From the NCBI RefSeq assembly GCF_024679095.1, contig NW_026111630.1:230001-294000 (forward strand): a stretch of 64,000 bases of DNA, written 5' to 3'. How positions within the stretch are numbered: position 1 is the stretch's first letter; each line of letters begins with the position of its first letter. Below are positions 23,879-35,149 of this stretch, piece after piece. Origin of the DNA: Eriocheir sinensis. Lineage: Eukaryota > Arthropoda > Malacostraca > Decapoda > Varunidae. The notes under the pieces are model-generated. The model saw only the letters and a list, made by a program, of their open reading frames with translations. It was not told the origin of the DNA and ran no database searches. A program made the position numbers and the translations under genes.

Positions 23879-24472
23879 TGTAATGTGTATATTATAATGT
23901 ACATGTGTATGTATGACTGTACGTGTGGCGACACCCGGTCGGTGTCGCACAACAGGATGTCTAACAACACGTCGTGCTTTTGGCCGTGGGAAGCTGTGAT
24001 GAACTGACACTAGGATCAGCAAATGATGACTTTCATCAACAGTCATCAACCGGAAGCCCCACCCTTCCGGACGAACTACAAGCAAATAAAACAGGCGAAC
24101 AACGCAGAGAAGAGAGAAGACGGGTGACGGGCAGGCGAGCGGTGCTCCGCCGCTCCGCGCCCTGCAGCGGTGTGGCTGTCTCTGATTTCGTGCGTCTCGC
24201 TCACGTAAACTGTAAACCTTATGTAGTACAACTGTTAATATAGTTAAAATACATTTGGTATTTGTATCAACCTGAGAGAGAGAACAAAAGTGAACTAAAG
24301 TGAACTTATAACGGCTACCGCTCGGCCACACATCACTTAAAAAGGCTATTGTGTTATCTCACCTTACTACAATCAACTTGTGAAAGCAGGCAACGGTACA
24401 CCGGACCTGACGTGAGATAACAGTTCGCGCCTTAATCAAAAACACAAAAAAAACACTTAAAAATCGCTAACA
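23879..24472 (+). repeat. 5' LTR (3' limit approximate)
   Basis: Nearly identical to 27919-28493 over about 570 bp, with small indels. It contains a GCGACACC...GGTGTCGC stem near 23927-23947. The ending at TAACA (24472) is chosen because the 3' LTR also ends in an AACACTTA...TAACA block and a TGG-starting candidate primer site follows. Ends from 24446 to 24618 are possible: an aligned CACGTTAAA...AGTAAC block occurs at about 24581 in this copy and near 28513 in the 3' LTR. Confidence 0.7.
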
Positions 24473-24476
24473 AAAA

Positions 24477-24489
24477 TGGTGAACAGCGG
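24477..24489 (+). promoter_or_regulatory. candidate tRNA primer-binding site
   Basis: TGGTGAACAGCGG starts four bases after the proposed LTR end, as expected for a sequence pairing with a tRNA 3' CCA end. I could not match it to a specific tRNA. Confidence 0.3.
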
Positions 24490-25560
24490 TTTACGGACCT
24501 CTCCGAAGTGTTCTATAGGTGTTATCTCTAATATAACATAACATAAAATGCATGGTGGCTGGTGGCCGCCTCGTCGTTAACCACGTTAAAAAAAAGTAAC
24601 GCTCAAAAGTTATTAACATAAATGATGTGCAGCGTGGCTACGAACTACTCCGAATTGTTATATCTCTCTCTCAAACGTAGCTTCAGTGACAGTGTGTGGG
24701 GGCAGTGAACGGTATCGGACACAGCAAGCATACGCTGACATCAGCGCGCGGCTTTTCCTGCCCCAGTGAGTCGAGTCAGCACACAGCCGCACCCGAGAGC
24801 ACACCGCCCCGCCCCGCACCTCCACACAGCCCGCGCGCCCCGCCTCGCACCTCCACACAACCAAGTTTCCTTGGAGGTGTTCAGGCATTTGTTTCTTCCT
24901 ACGACACAACTCGTCGTAGGTGCGCACTCATCTTCGCCAGGTAACTCGGACCTTTGAGGGTGACTGGTGGGCGTATATTGTCTGCCCGCCGCCCCTCCCA
25001 CCACCGCTACCAGACGGGGGACGGCAGACCCTGCCACCCCTGCAGCCCTGCCCTTGCCACCGGCGAGGGAAGGACGCGAGCGTGCTGAGTAGTGGGGCAT
25101 CGAGTTGCTGTCTTCGAGGTTTTTAACACATTATAGCTGACACTCATTGATACGGTTTCAGTAATTACACCACTTGCAACGTTATTTCAGGTGCATTACT
25201 ATTATTATGTTCACGTGTTTAGGCGTGTGGGGCCGTATCTAATCTATTAGATTTTTCAGCTGTTGATTTTTCTGGCGTGTGGATGTTTAATATTTTTCTT
25301 GAGTAACATGGTTACGCATTTCATGTATAATCACTCATTTTCTTTTCTCCTTTCTTTTGTGTGTTTTATTGCACAGTGGAGAAGTTATGTCTTGCTAAGC
25401 CTCACTCATTATTCTTTTTCCTCTTTTATTATGCATTTTATAAGCATAGGGGAGGAGTGAGCACATACTTAGCGGTGAATGATTATTACTTTACTTATTT
25501 TTGCAGCAATTTTTTTTTTCTGTTACCATTTTACTCCTCATTTTACTAGTAACTCTTTTA
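24490..25560. other. LTR element leader: GC-rich block then T-rich block
   Basis: 24690-25130 is CpG/GC-rich, with a possible splice donor CGCCAGGTAACTC at about 24937. 25260-25560 is T-rich, with a possible acceptor TTATTTTTGCAG near 25506 just upstream of the gag-like ATG. This layout could be an untranslated leader with an intron; this is inference only. Confidence 0.4.
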
Positions 25561-26331
25561 ATGGCAGATAAACCTGACCCGCAATTACAAGCTCTCACCG
25601 AGGACTATGAGGGGTGGGTAGAGAGAAAGAACAGTGCCGACAAGGATAACGGTATCTGTTCTCATGTAAGGAGTGTAGCAGTCTTCAAAGGGTGCCTCCT
25701 CCTTCTTCTACGCTGCATGAGCAACCAAGAGGTATTTACTTACCTTACTAATCCCACAATGGCTTCTGCCTCTAATCACCCACTAACAGCAACAGCAGTT
25801 AGGCCTTTCGCAGGGTAGCAAGGGAGGCAGATTATTCGGCCAGGGACTTCTTGTTTCAAAGTGAGATTGTCATGGACATTTCATTCGTGTCAAATCCGGG
25901 AGATTAAATATCTCTCAGCCGCTCGAAGGTCAATCCCGGGAACGGGCGCAGGGCCCTCATAAACAGGAGCGCGTTCACTGGACGGAAGGATTATGATGCG
26001 TTTCGGTCACTTTTTCTTGAAACATTTGGGGAAGATGGGCAACACAGCCTCGTAAAGGGTATAAATTTTGCTGTGGACACTGTGCAAACCAGGCCTTTTT
26101 AATAGGCAAGTGGACGCCTATAGGCTATCTACTGATTTGATCTCGTGTTTTAAACAGGGAAACTAGACAGATGGAGAAACCATTTCTGTAGCTAATGCTA
26201 GATTATTACTAGAGTTCCTTGTGTACATGATTGTCCTTAAAGTTCCTCTTCGAAGGAGTGCAGTATCCCTTGACTACAGCCCCACTGGCAACCTACACGG
26301 TTTTATCAGCCAACTTTTATGGCATTTAAAA
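25561..26331 (+). pseudogene. gag-like region of the LTR element, broken
   Basis: Starts ATGGCAGATAAACCTGACCC (MADKPDPQLQALTEDYEGW). The first frame is open to 25818, then a frame change continues through READYSARDFLFQSEIVMD, a stop near 25910, ALINRSAFTGRKDYDAFRSL-FLETFGEDGQHSLVKG at about 25958-26070, and after another shift SVANARLLLEFLVYMIV to a TAA near 26330. Length (about 256 codons) and style (helical, capsid-like, no enzyme motif) fit a retroelement Gag. No zinc knuckle (CCHC) is visible. The family is not recognised; a captured host gene is an alternative. Confidence 0.4.
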
Positions 26332-27918
26332 TAATTTTGGGTCCTTTTTGAAGCTTCGTTTCCCGTCGACACGTTCGTCGGGGAGGGGGGCCTTCGCGAC
26401 CCTCTGACCTAAACCTTTTTGGGTGTCACCAGCGGTAATCAAAAATTCCTTGGTGTGTTCTTTTACCCGTGGTTTAGGCAGAAATAGTCAGATAAATTGG
26501 TGGTTGGAAATTTGAGCTTTACGATTTTTTTTTGCACAGAATGGTGCATAGTGATCGTCTCCAAAGACTAGCGCCGGCTTGAGGTTCAGCCTGACGCTGC
26601 TTTGTGTATCTTTCCACCACACGACTATAACCTGCATCCTTGCATCTACTAATTTATGTTTGGTTCCTAAGCTTTTGCCTGCATCTTTTTCATGCGAGAA
26701 GGGGAGTGCTTGAGTAATACTTTTCACTCTAACCCACTATTTTCTTTTATTGCTGAGTTGATGCAAGGCAGTCAGTCTTCTTAATTTAATTGGAGCCGTA
26801 ATAACCGAGGGTGTAGACTAACATAGGGATAGGTACAATTTAACCTTGAACCTCATGTGCTTCTGCTTAAAACATACTTTTTCTCTGCACTGACAGACTT
26901 AACTTGAGCAGATGCTGTCCCTAACTTTTATCGTAACCAGCATGTGAATATCTGTAAGCTTTGGAAGTAAGCAGACAAGTCTTACTTACCCTTACTTGAC
27001 ATACCACTGTTACCCGTTACGGGAATTATTTTTGGCGTCACATATGTCAGTCATCCACGTTCGTTACGATCGAGGGATAGGCGGAAATTTGTCTTTGTCA
27101 TTTGATGTTTATTAATGCTGGAATTACTTTAATCAATTATGCTGGAATTATATATTTCAGTGAGATTTGTTACAACAGTGATTTCACAACTTAGTGACAG
27201 GATTTTCTTTTATAGTACTGTAGACCCGTAAAACGGAGTATTAGGAGTTAGTGGTGCTGACTGCCGATGCTTCTAAGGTTCTCCAGACTTGTCCTTGTTA
27301 TCACATTGTAACTATTAGGAGACTCTACGGATAACATTACCTATTTTCACACAACCTTATCTATTGTTGTAAACCCCACCCGTCTCGAAGGCGTGCCGAG
27401 GGTAACGACACTGGCAATTAATTGTCACGCAACGGATGAGTGTTTCTCTGCGACAGTTTTGTGTCCAGGTGTGACTCGAAGGTTCAGTGTGTAGCAGATC
27501 TTCTTCAAGGATTGTTCCTTTTTCTTTTTACTATTCCAAATAGCTCCATTACCATGTATCCTAATGACAGTTTAGTCAATTTAATTTTACTAGGATGTAT
27601 CATGTAAATAATTTTTCGAGCTATTATTTTGTTTTCTCGGAATAGTACTGAGCTTCCATGTCCACGACTCTAGCCCTGTTTACCTCGCCCTGTATGTACT
27701 TTGCCCATTTCTTGTTACTTCCATGATTATTTTTATTATCATTGGCATTTCCCGATGCTGTATCGTTAGGCGGGCTCTGATTTGTATATATATTTTTTTT
27801 TAAGCAATAACAGGACCTCGTTTAACTAGTACACATTGTGCGACTGTAACATGGGTAGGTACACTGCTTTTAAAGGTCGGGTGAGTCGCGAGGTCGCGAC
27901 TTTTAGAGAACCGAGCGA
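26332..27918. other. LTR element interior with no recognisable pol
   Basis: AT-rich DNA with scattered short frames. The longest (26488-26727 minus, 79 residues) is unrecognised. No RT, integrase or protease motif on either strand. A weakly purine-rich GAGAACCGAGCGA just before the 3' LTR could be a poor polypurine tract. Confidence 0.5.
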
Positions 27919-28546
27919 TGTAATGTGTATATTATAATGTACATGTGTATGTATGACTGTACGTGTGGCGACACCCGGTCGGTGTCGCACAACAGGATGT
28001 CTAACAACACGTCGTGCTTTTGGCCGTGGGAAGCTGTGATGAACTGACACTAGGATCAGCAAATGATGACTTTCATCAACAGTCATCAACCGGAAGCCCC
28101 ACCCTTCCGGACGAACTACAAGCAAATAAAACAGGCGAACAACGCAGAGAAGAAGAGAGAAGACGGGTGACGGGCAGGCGAGCGGTGCTCCGCCGCCCCG
28201 CGCCCTGCAGCGGTGTGGCTGTCTCTGATTTCGTGCGTCTCGCTCACGTAAACTGTAAACCTTATGTAGTACAACTGTTAATATAGTTAAAATACATTTG
28301 GTATTTGTATCAACCTGAGAGAGAGAACAAAAGTGAACTAAAGTGAACTTATAACGGCTACCGCTCGGCCACACATCACTTAACTAAAAAGGCTATTGTG
28401 TTATCTCACCTTACTACAATCAACTTGTGAAAGCAGGCAACGGTATACCGGACCTCACGTGAGATAACAGTTCGCGCCTTAATCAAAAACACACATCAGC
28501 TAACAAAAAGGTTCACGTTAAAAGTAACACTTATAAACGGGTAACA
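27919..28546 (+). repeat. 3' LTR
   Basis: Direct repeat of the 5' LTR with a few small differences, including a 3-bp and a 4-bp indel. It ends GGGTAACA at 28546, followed by the CATT target duplication and LINE-gamma sequence. High similarity to the 5' LTR suggests recent insertion. Confidence 0.8.
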
Positions 28547-28548
28547 CA

Positions 28549-28563
28549 TTTCTTTAGCGCCAT
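28549..28563 (-). CDS. LINE-gamma first five codons (MALKK) with start ATG
   Basis: ATGGCGCTAAAGAAA on the minus strand, in a good start context (CCAAGATGG). Joined over the LTR insertion it continues in frame into the zinc-finger codons at 23876. Five codons are separated from the rest by 4.7 kb of inserted DNA. Confidence 0.75.
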
Positions 28564-28655
28564 CTTGGTAAGGAGGAGAGCAAGTGAGCAGTGTTTATCT
28601 ATATATTTGCTCTGCTTTTTCTTTTCGTAGGGCAGAGGACGCGCGTGAATAAGCG

Positions 28656-29160
<505 letters not shown>

Positions 29161-29436
29161 GATCAGCGGGACACACCTCACAAAACACAACTTGTTTATT
29201 ACCCTTCAACCATAATTTTCCTGATAACAACTTCTTCATTCCACATAACCCGGATAACACAACTTACTTATTCCGATTCAACAATAATAATTTTCCTGAT
29301 AATACACACAACTTCTTTATTACCTATCAACCATAATTTTCTTGATAACAACTTCTTTATTCCGAATCAACAATAATAATTTTCATGATAAAACACACAA
29401 CTTCTTTATTTCGTATCAGCCATAATTATTTTCCTG

Positions 29437-29502
<66 letters not shown>

Positions 29503-30541
29503 CTTTATTCCGCATCAGCCATTATTATTTTCCTAACAACACGACACACAACTTCTTTATTACGAGTCAACCATAGTTTTCCCGATAACACACACAACTT
29601 CTTTATTACGAGTCAACCATAGTTTTCCCGATAACACACACAACTTCTTTATTACGAGTCAACCATAGTTTTCCCGATAACACACACAACTTCTTTATTA
29701 CGAGTCAACCATAGTTTTCCCGATAACACACACAACTTCTTTATTACGAGTCAACCATAGTTTTCCCGATAACACACAACTTCTTTATTACGAGTCAACC
29801 ATAGTTTTCCCGATAACACACACAACTTCTTTATTACGAGTCAACCATAGTTTTCCCGATAACACACACAACTTCTTTATTACGAGTCAACCATAGTTTT
29901 CCCGATAACACACACAACTTCTTTATTACGAGTCAACCATAATTTTCCCGATAACACACACAACTTCTTTATTACGAGTCAACCATAGTTTTCCCGATAA
30001 CACACACAACTTCTTTATTACGAGTCAACCATAGTTTTACAGATAAAACACACAACTTCTTTATTACGAGTCAACCATAATTTTCCCGATAACACACACA
30101 ACTTCTTTATTACGAGTCAACCATAGTTTTACCGATAACACACAACTTCTTTATTACGAGTCAACCATAGTTTTCCCGATAACACACACAACTTCTTTAT
30201 TACGAGTCAACCATAGTTTTCCCGATAACACACACAACTTCTTTATTACGAGTCAACCATAGTTTTCCCGATAACACACACAACTTCTTTATTACGAGTC
30301 AACCATAATTTTCCCGATAACACACACAACTTCTTTATTACGAGTCAACCATAGTTTTCCCGATAACACACACAACTTCTTTATTACGAGTCAACCATAA
30401 TTTTCCCGATAACACACACAACTTCTGTATTACGAGTCAACCATAATTTTCCCGATAACACACACAACTTCTTTATTACGAGTCAACCATAATTTTCCCG
30501 ATAACACACACAACTTCTTTATTTCGCATCAATCATAACTT
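29161..30541. repeat. 46-bp minisatellite, about 29 units
   Basis: The unit reads ACTTCTTTATTACGAGTCAA then CCATAGTTTTCCCGATAACA plus CACACA (46 bp). Units at about 29540-30500 are nearly identical. The first five (29185-29540, with variants such as ATTCCGAATCAACAATAATA and an (AC)n plus A-run at 29441-29500) and the last (30515-30540) are diverged. A CATAA/CATAG variant marks individual units. Confidence 0.96.
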
Positions 30542-31245
30542 TTTTTCCCTTTGACACGTAAGTCCCGGGTGCAAATTTTTCGTATATTATTTTTTTGTTC
30601 GTTTGTTTGTTTTTCATTTTATTTAACTCTTTAGCCTTTTTAATCTTGCACCTTTTTATTATTTTTTCTAGCTTTTTTTGGTATTTTTTATCTTTATTTT
30701 TTCTCAACTTTTTTATCTTTCTCTTTTTTTTTATCTTTTATATTTTTTCTTAATTTTCACATTTTATTGTTTTTATAATTTTTAATCTTTATCTTATCTC
30801 TTTTGTCATCGTTTTTTTCATCTATTTTTATCTTTTTGCTTCTTTTTAACCTTTTTTTTTCTATTTTCTTCCTTCGTACCAGCTTCGTCTTTGTCCCGTA
30901 CACGTCAATAACCTCATGCACGATATTTTTTTAGTGCCTTTCCTCCTCCTCTTCCTCCTCCTCCTACCTCTTCTCCTCCTTGTTTCCCAGTAAGCAGCTT
31001 TTCTCTCACTCTTCACTCCTCCTCCTCCTCCTCTTCCCTCTTTGCTGTCATATTCTCCACACGGCGCCCCTGTTTTTCACCTGTATTTCGCTGCTTTTCC
31101 TTTGATCCTCTCGTGTGTCATCCTTGTTCCCCGTCCCCTCTTTCCCTGCGTCCCTTTCCCGGCAAAACAGAGGAGGCGAGTAAAAGGCCCGTCGGTGTCT
31201 GAGGGAGGAAGGCTGGGAGGGATTTATACGCGCGTCAGGCACTAA
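30542..31245. other. T-rich then CT-rich unassigned DNA
   Basis: T-rich with TTTTTATCTTT-like runs to about 30880, then CTCCTCCTCC-type repeats around 30945-31035. No gene. Confidence 0.5.
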
Positions 31246-31249
31246 GATC

Positions 31250-31745
31250 GATATTGTCAGACGCTTCCACCCCTCCACACATCAATTATTTCCATGGGGC
31301 AAAAAGGAGAGCAGTCGGGTTCTAATGAGTGGCTTTTTAGGATCACAGTACAGAAGAAGGGTCAAACTACCACCAGGGTCATAAAACTACGCCTGGAAAT
31401 GCCCAAAGTCTTGTCAAATGTGTGTTTCTTAGGTTCATGGTACAGAATAATTAGGGATCAAACTACCACCAAGGCCGTAAACTACCCCTGGAAATGCCCA
31501 AAGTCTTGTCAAATGTGTGTTTCTTAGGTTCACAGTACAGGGGAAGGGTCAAACTACCACCAGGGTCATAAAACTACCCCTGGAAACGCCCAATGTCTTG
31601 TCAAATGTGTGTTTCTTAGGTTCATGTTACAGAAGAAGGGTCAAACTACCACCAGGGTCTTAAAACTACCCCTGGAAATGCCCAAAACTCCTACGAAAGT
31701 CTTGTCAAATATGTGCTTTTGGGAGCCAAAATGTTTAAGAATATG
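31250..31745 (+). mobile_element. M-family element, copy 6, with internal ~93-bp tandem units
   Basis: Family head near 31250 (GATATTGTCAGACGCTTCCA) and tail CCAAAATGTTTAAGAATATG near 31743. Between them AAAGTCTTGTCAAATGTGTG followed by TTTCTTAGGTTCA recurs near 31406, 31499 and 31591, a period of about 93 bp. Confidence 0.85.
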
Positions 31746-31960
31746 GCACTAAAAAGACATTCCGTGCCACACATATTTGACAAGGCTTTCGTAGGTGTTC
31801 TGGGCATTTCCAGTAGCAGTTTTATGACCCTGGTGTTAGTCTGACCTTCTTCTGCAACGTGAACCTAAAGAAAACACTCACTAAAACCCGACTGATATCC
31901 TTTTTTGACCTTTGAGAACAGTTGACGTGACGGCAGGAAGAGTCTGACACTACCAAGCTA
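31746..31960 (-). mobile_element. M-family element, copy 7
   Basis: Inverted relative to copy 6 and immediately adjacent. ATATTTGACAAGGCTTTCGT near 31778, then CCAGTAGCAGTTTTATGACC and GAGTCTGACACTACC at the end. The two copies could pair as a long hairpin. Confidence 0.8.
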
Positions 31961-32326
31961 AGACATTCCGTGCCTCTCGTGCCGGCGTGCAATGTTTACC
32001 CCAAGCCCGTGCAGCAGCGGCGGGACGAGTCGGCTCAGGCACTCTCAGTATGCTTTGACTAGATAAACACTTCTTCCTCTTCCTCGTCGTCGTCCTGGGC
32101 TGGCGGTGAATTCTGGCGAGGCTCACGAGAGCTTGCCGTGGCGATGCTCAGTTTCGGCGACACTGGTGGTGATGGTGGTGGTGGTGGTGGTGGGTTCAGT
32201 GGTGTGTGTGTGTGTGTGTGTTTCTATCTATCTAGCCATGCATGTATATTGTAATGCCTCTTTAATGCCTCTTTCTCTTTAATAATTTTTCTATTTATCC
32301 ATCTCTCTATCTATCTATCAATCTTT

Positions 32327-32396
<70 letters not shown>

Positions 32397-32675
32397 GGAG
32401 AGCTTGTCGGTCTTACATCAGGGAGAGCTTATGGCATTTCAGAAAGCCTCATCCGTCACTCCGGGAAGGCATTTTTCTGATAGCAATAGCCCGGCGATGC
32501 GAGAGGCGAGAGGCGCGAACTATTATGCTGTACAAATATGGGCAGGAGTAACACACACACACCGGCTGTCATGCATGCAAAGAGCGCGGGGCCTGCCAAG
32601 GGGTGAGGCGGACCATTGCCAATTTCCCGACACGTGCAGCCGAGGAGTGGTGATTTACAGTGCCTCAGTGACGAC
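31961..32675. other. unassigned with (GGT)n and (GT)n tracts
   Basis: (GGT)n-like run near 32163-32192, (GT)n at 32202-32222 and (GT)n at about 32337-32394. The frame at 32338-32730 is mainly repeat translation. Confidence 0.7.
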
Positions 32676-33262
32676 CATATTCTTGAACCTTTCGCCGCCC
32701 ATGCACACATATTTGACAAGGCTTCCGTAGGGGTTTGGGGCATTTCCAGGGGTAGTTTAATAACCCTGGTGGTAGTTTGACCGTTCTTTTGTACCGTGAA
32801 CGTGAAATAATACTCATGAAAACCCTGATTAATCTTCTTTTCGACCTTTGGAAATAGTTAACGTGAGAGCTCGAAGGGTCTATAGTCCAGAGGTTCTCAA
32901 ACTGGGTGCCGCGGACAGTGCCGCGGGGTGCCGCAAGATCATCGTGAATATTGAATCATTATTTTTTTCTTCTTTTTTAGTTAGTCTGCATTTATTACTC
33001 ATAAGTTAATCTACTTCAACTGATGAGTTCTGTTTGGGCATGTACTGTACTGTATGTTAATTTTGGTTTGAGTATGGATAATAATTTTAATTCATTAATT
33101 AAAGTAATTTAAACAGGTACAATTGTGTATAAGAAGTTGATCCATGTGAGGTGTGTGTGGGGGGGGGGGGGGTGAAAAAAGGGTGCCACAAAAGGGTTTA
33201 TATAAGTTCAGGGTGCCATCACTGAAAAAAAATTGAGAACCTCTGGTCTATACGAATACCAA
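32676..33262 (-). mobile_element. M-family element, copy 8, split by a hAT-like MITE
   Basis: Starts CCATATTCTTGAACCTTTCG at about 32678 and runs to TCGAAGGGTCTATA, then resumes after the nested element with GTCTATACGAATACC. The two parts together make a normal-length copy. Confidence 0.82.
32888..33245. mobile_element. hAT-like MITE, 358 bp
   Basis: Ends are inverted repeats: CAGAGGTTCTCAAACTGGGT at the left, and the reverse complement of the right end is CAGAGGTTCTCAATTTTTTT. CAGNGGTTCTCAA ends are typical of hAT/Charlie-type elements. The flanks carry GTCTATAG (32878-32885) and GTCTATAC (33246-33253), close to the 8-bp duplication expected, with two extra bases at the left. No transposase is present. 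Confidence 0.82.
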
Positions 33263-33274
33263 CCTTTTAAAGTA

Positions 33275-33414
33275 CCTTAGTAACGCCCATATTCTCGAAC
33301 ATTCGGCGTCCATGCACACACATTCAACAAGGCTTTCGTAGGGGTTGTGAGCATTGCCATGGTTAGCTTTATGACCCTGGTGGTAGTTTGAGAGTTTCAG
33401 AACCACGAACGTGT
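33275..33414 (-). mobile_element. M-family element, copy 9 (truncated at a GTT repeat)
   Basis: CCCATATTCTCGAACATTCG at about 33287, AACAAGGCTTTCGTAGGGGT, and ends at ACGAACGTG where (TTG)n begins. Confidence 0.78.
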
Positions 33415-33760
33415 TGTTGTTGTTGTTGCTGTCGCTGCTGTTGTTGTTTTTGTTATTCTGCTTCATCTTCTCCTTTTCTTGCTCTCTTCCTTCTCCTTTT
33501 TTCTCTTCTTCTTCTTCTTCTTCTTCTTCTTCTTCTTCTTCTTCTTCTTCTACTTCATCATCATCATCATCTCCATCTTCTTCGTCTAATTCATCTTCTT
33601 CTTCTTCTTCTTCTTCTTCTTCTTCTTCTTCTTCTCCTCTTTATTTTCTTTTTATTTTTTTTGTTTTTGTCTTCTTGTTGTTCTTCTTCTACTTCTTCTT
33701 TACCATCCATAGTGACCCGTTTACCCTCGATTTTGTCTTTAGAAGTGATTGCTGTAGGCG
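33415..33760. repeat. (GTT) and (TTC)n microsatellites
   Basis: TTGTTG-rich to 33460, (TTC)n at about 33507-33550 and 33595-33634 with CTT/ATC interruptions. Accounts for the Leu/Ser-rich frames of 128 and 153 residues. Confidence 0.95.
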
Positions 33761-34620
33761 AAGGGAGCGTCTAACAACACCGACATTAGACCCAGTGCAC
33801 TTGCTAGCCCTTCACGTGTTTTATTTTCCTTTTCTCATTAATGTTAACACTAAAAGTAACGAATTTAAGTAACCAGAACAACAAGAATATAATTAAATAT
33901 CTAAGTTTGTTTCCTTCCCTTGTGAACGCTGACATTAAAAGTAACTATTTTGGGAATCCAGAACAACGCAGTTTCCTTCGAATCAAACCTTAAATATATG
34001 AGTCTCTTTCTTTCTCATTACCGTTAACACCATAAGTTATTATTTTGAGAAACAAGAACAATATACTTTACGATGCCGCTTCGAATTAAACATTAAACCA
34101 CTTGACTGCGGATTTCCTACAAGAAGACATCACCAAGCTACAGAAATGAAACAAAATGTGGTTTCTATAATGCAATGAAGAGAAATGTAGTCCTGCACCT
34201 TGTGAGGGCATATCCAGCATACCAATTCCACATGGGAAACACTCCACTATCCACCAGAGGCAGAGAAAGACCTGGAAATATATGTTACCAGGCTACCAGT
34301 GAAGGCGAAATCCGTGCAAATCGCATATGTTATTAACGTTAACGCTAAAACTAAATATTTTGAGAACGCTGCTCCGAATTACTATACATTAAACATCTGA
34401 TTCCTAACTTTCTCTCATTAACATTGACGCTAAAACTAACTATTTTGAGAAGCCAGAACAGCGCATTTTTGACGCCGCTTGGAATTATACATCAAACATT
34501 TGATTTTAAACTTTCTCTCATTAACGTTGATGCTAAAACTAACCATTTTGAGGAGCCAGAACAACACATTTTTGACGCAGACTGGAATTAAACATCACAT
34601 ATCCGAGTCTAAACCTTCTC
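33761..34620. repeat. ~110-bp diverged minisatellite, about 7 units, with an insert
   Basis: CTTTCTCATTAACGTTAAC with ACTAAAACTAACTATTTTGA, then CCAGAACAACGCATTTT and GAATTAAACATTAAAC recur from about 33828 to 34610. A non-repeat segment at about 34095-34325 interrupts the array. Confidence 0.75.
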
Positions 34621-35149
34621 TTCTCTTTCTTTCTGCATATCACATAATACGAACTTCCGCTCCTCGAGTCAGGCGGAGGAGGAAACACGCATACTTCATC
34701 AAAGCAGAGGCGGGGCACAATGAAGATCCGGAAAAGTCTCTGCTCGTGAATGTTAATCATATGGATGCTGTTTTCTGGGTGCCCGAAGGAACACACAGGG
34801 AAGCGGCGCATTGTACGAGTATTACCATTATTATTATTATCGAGATCCATGAGAGGGCATCCAGGGAAATCAAGAGCTGATTTAGACCCAAGCAAGTCCC
34901 CTCGATGAGTGAGCCTGGATATGAAGAGTGACAGTAAAACACAGGGAAGCACAGAAATGACGATTATATGACAAGTACCTGTAACAAATTTAGACATAAA
35001 CAGTCCCATAGACGAGCAGACACAAATATAACAATAAAGAGTGATCGTGACAGTCAAATACCAGAAAACACAGAACTGACAGTAATGTAACGAGGATTCT
35101 CAATCTTCGTCATGCAGAAAATTCATACACGAGCTCTTCCTAATTATGG
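34621..35149. other. unassigned stretch
   Basis: Weak internal repetition (ACAGTAAAACACAGGGAAGC versus ACAGTCAAATACCAGAAAAC) around 34930-35090. No gene recognised. Confidence 0.4.

Larger units (their letters stand above)
23879..28546 (+). mobile_element. LTR retrotransposon, non-autonomous, inserted in LINE-gamma
   Basis: Bounded by long direct repeats (23879-~24472 and 27919-28546) starting TGTAATGTGTATATTATAAT and flanked by a CATT duplication (23875-23878 and 28547-28550). Removing the element with one CATT rejoins the LINE-gamma ORF in frame with its ATG, so the limits are secure. The 4-bp duplication and TGT...ACA ends fit Ty3/Gypsy-type or related LTR elements. The 3.4 kb interior holds only a broken gag-like region (25561-26330). 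No protease, RT, RNase H or integrase motif is visible. Orientation is inferred from the gag-like frame and the candidate primer site. Confidence 0.85.
19961..28655 (-). mobile_element. LINE-gamma: near full-length CR1-like LINE, interrupted by an LTR element
   Basis: Minus-strand CR1-type element. The 5' UTR lies at about 28655-28564, with the first codons at 28563-28549. The element is interrupted at 28546-23879 by an LTR retrotransposon and resumes at 23878, running to the stop at 20082. The short 3' UTR ends in direct repeats of ATTCTATGTA at about 19984-19962, like the octamer tails of vertebrate CR1. Upstream (minus sense) it abuts the long (CT)n at 28657; downstream it abuts CT/TCC-rich sequence. 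A shorter, very similar copy is at 42738-43630. The exact 5' boundary is uncertain. Confidence 0.85.

Noticed and set aside
23801..28374. Two similar 176- and 182-codon minus-strand frames (24331-23801 and 28374-27826) as a duplicated host gene
   Set aside because: They lie within the two LTR copies and are explained by LTR duplication; there is no recognisable domain.
29161..30541. Regular direct repeats as a CRISPR array
   Set aside because: The units are contiguous with no unique spacers, and the context is eukaryotic.
34095..34325. The segment within the 110-bp minisatellite as a distinct SINE
   Set aside because: It has no promoter boxes, tail or duplication and no second copy in this window.
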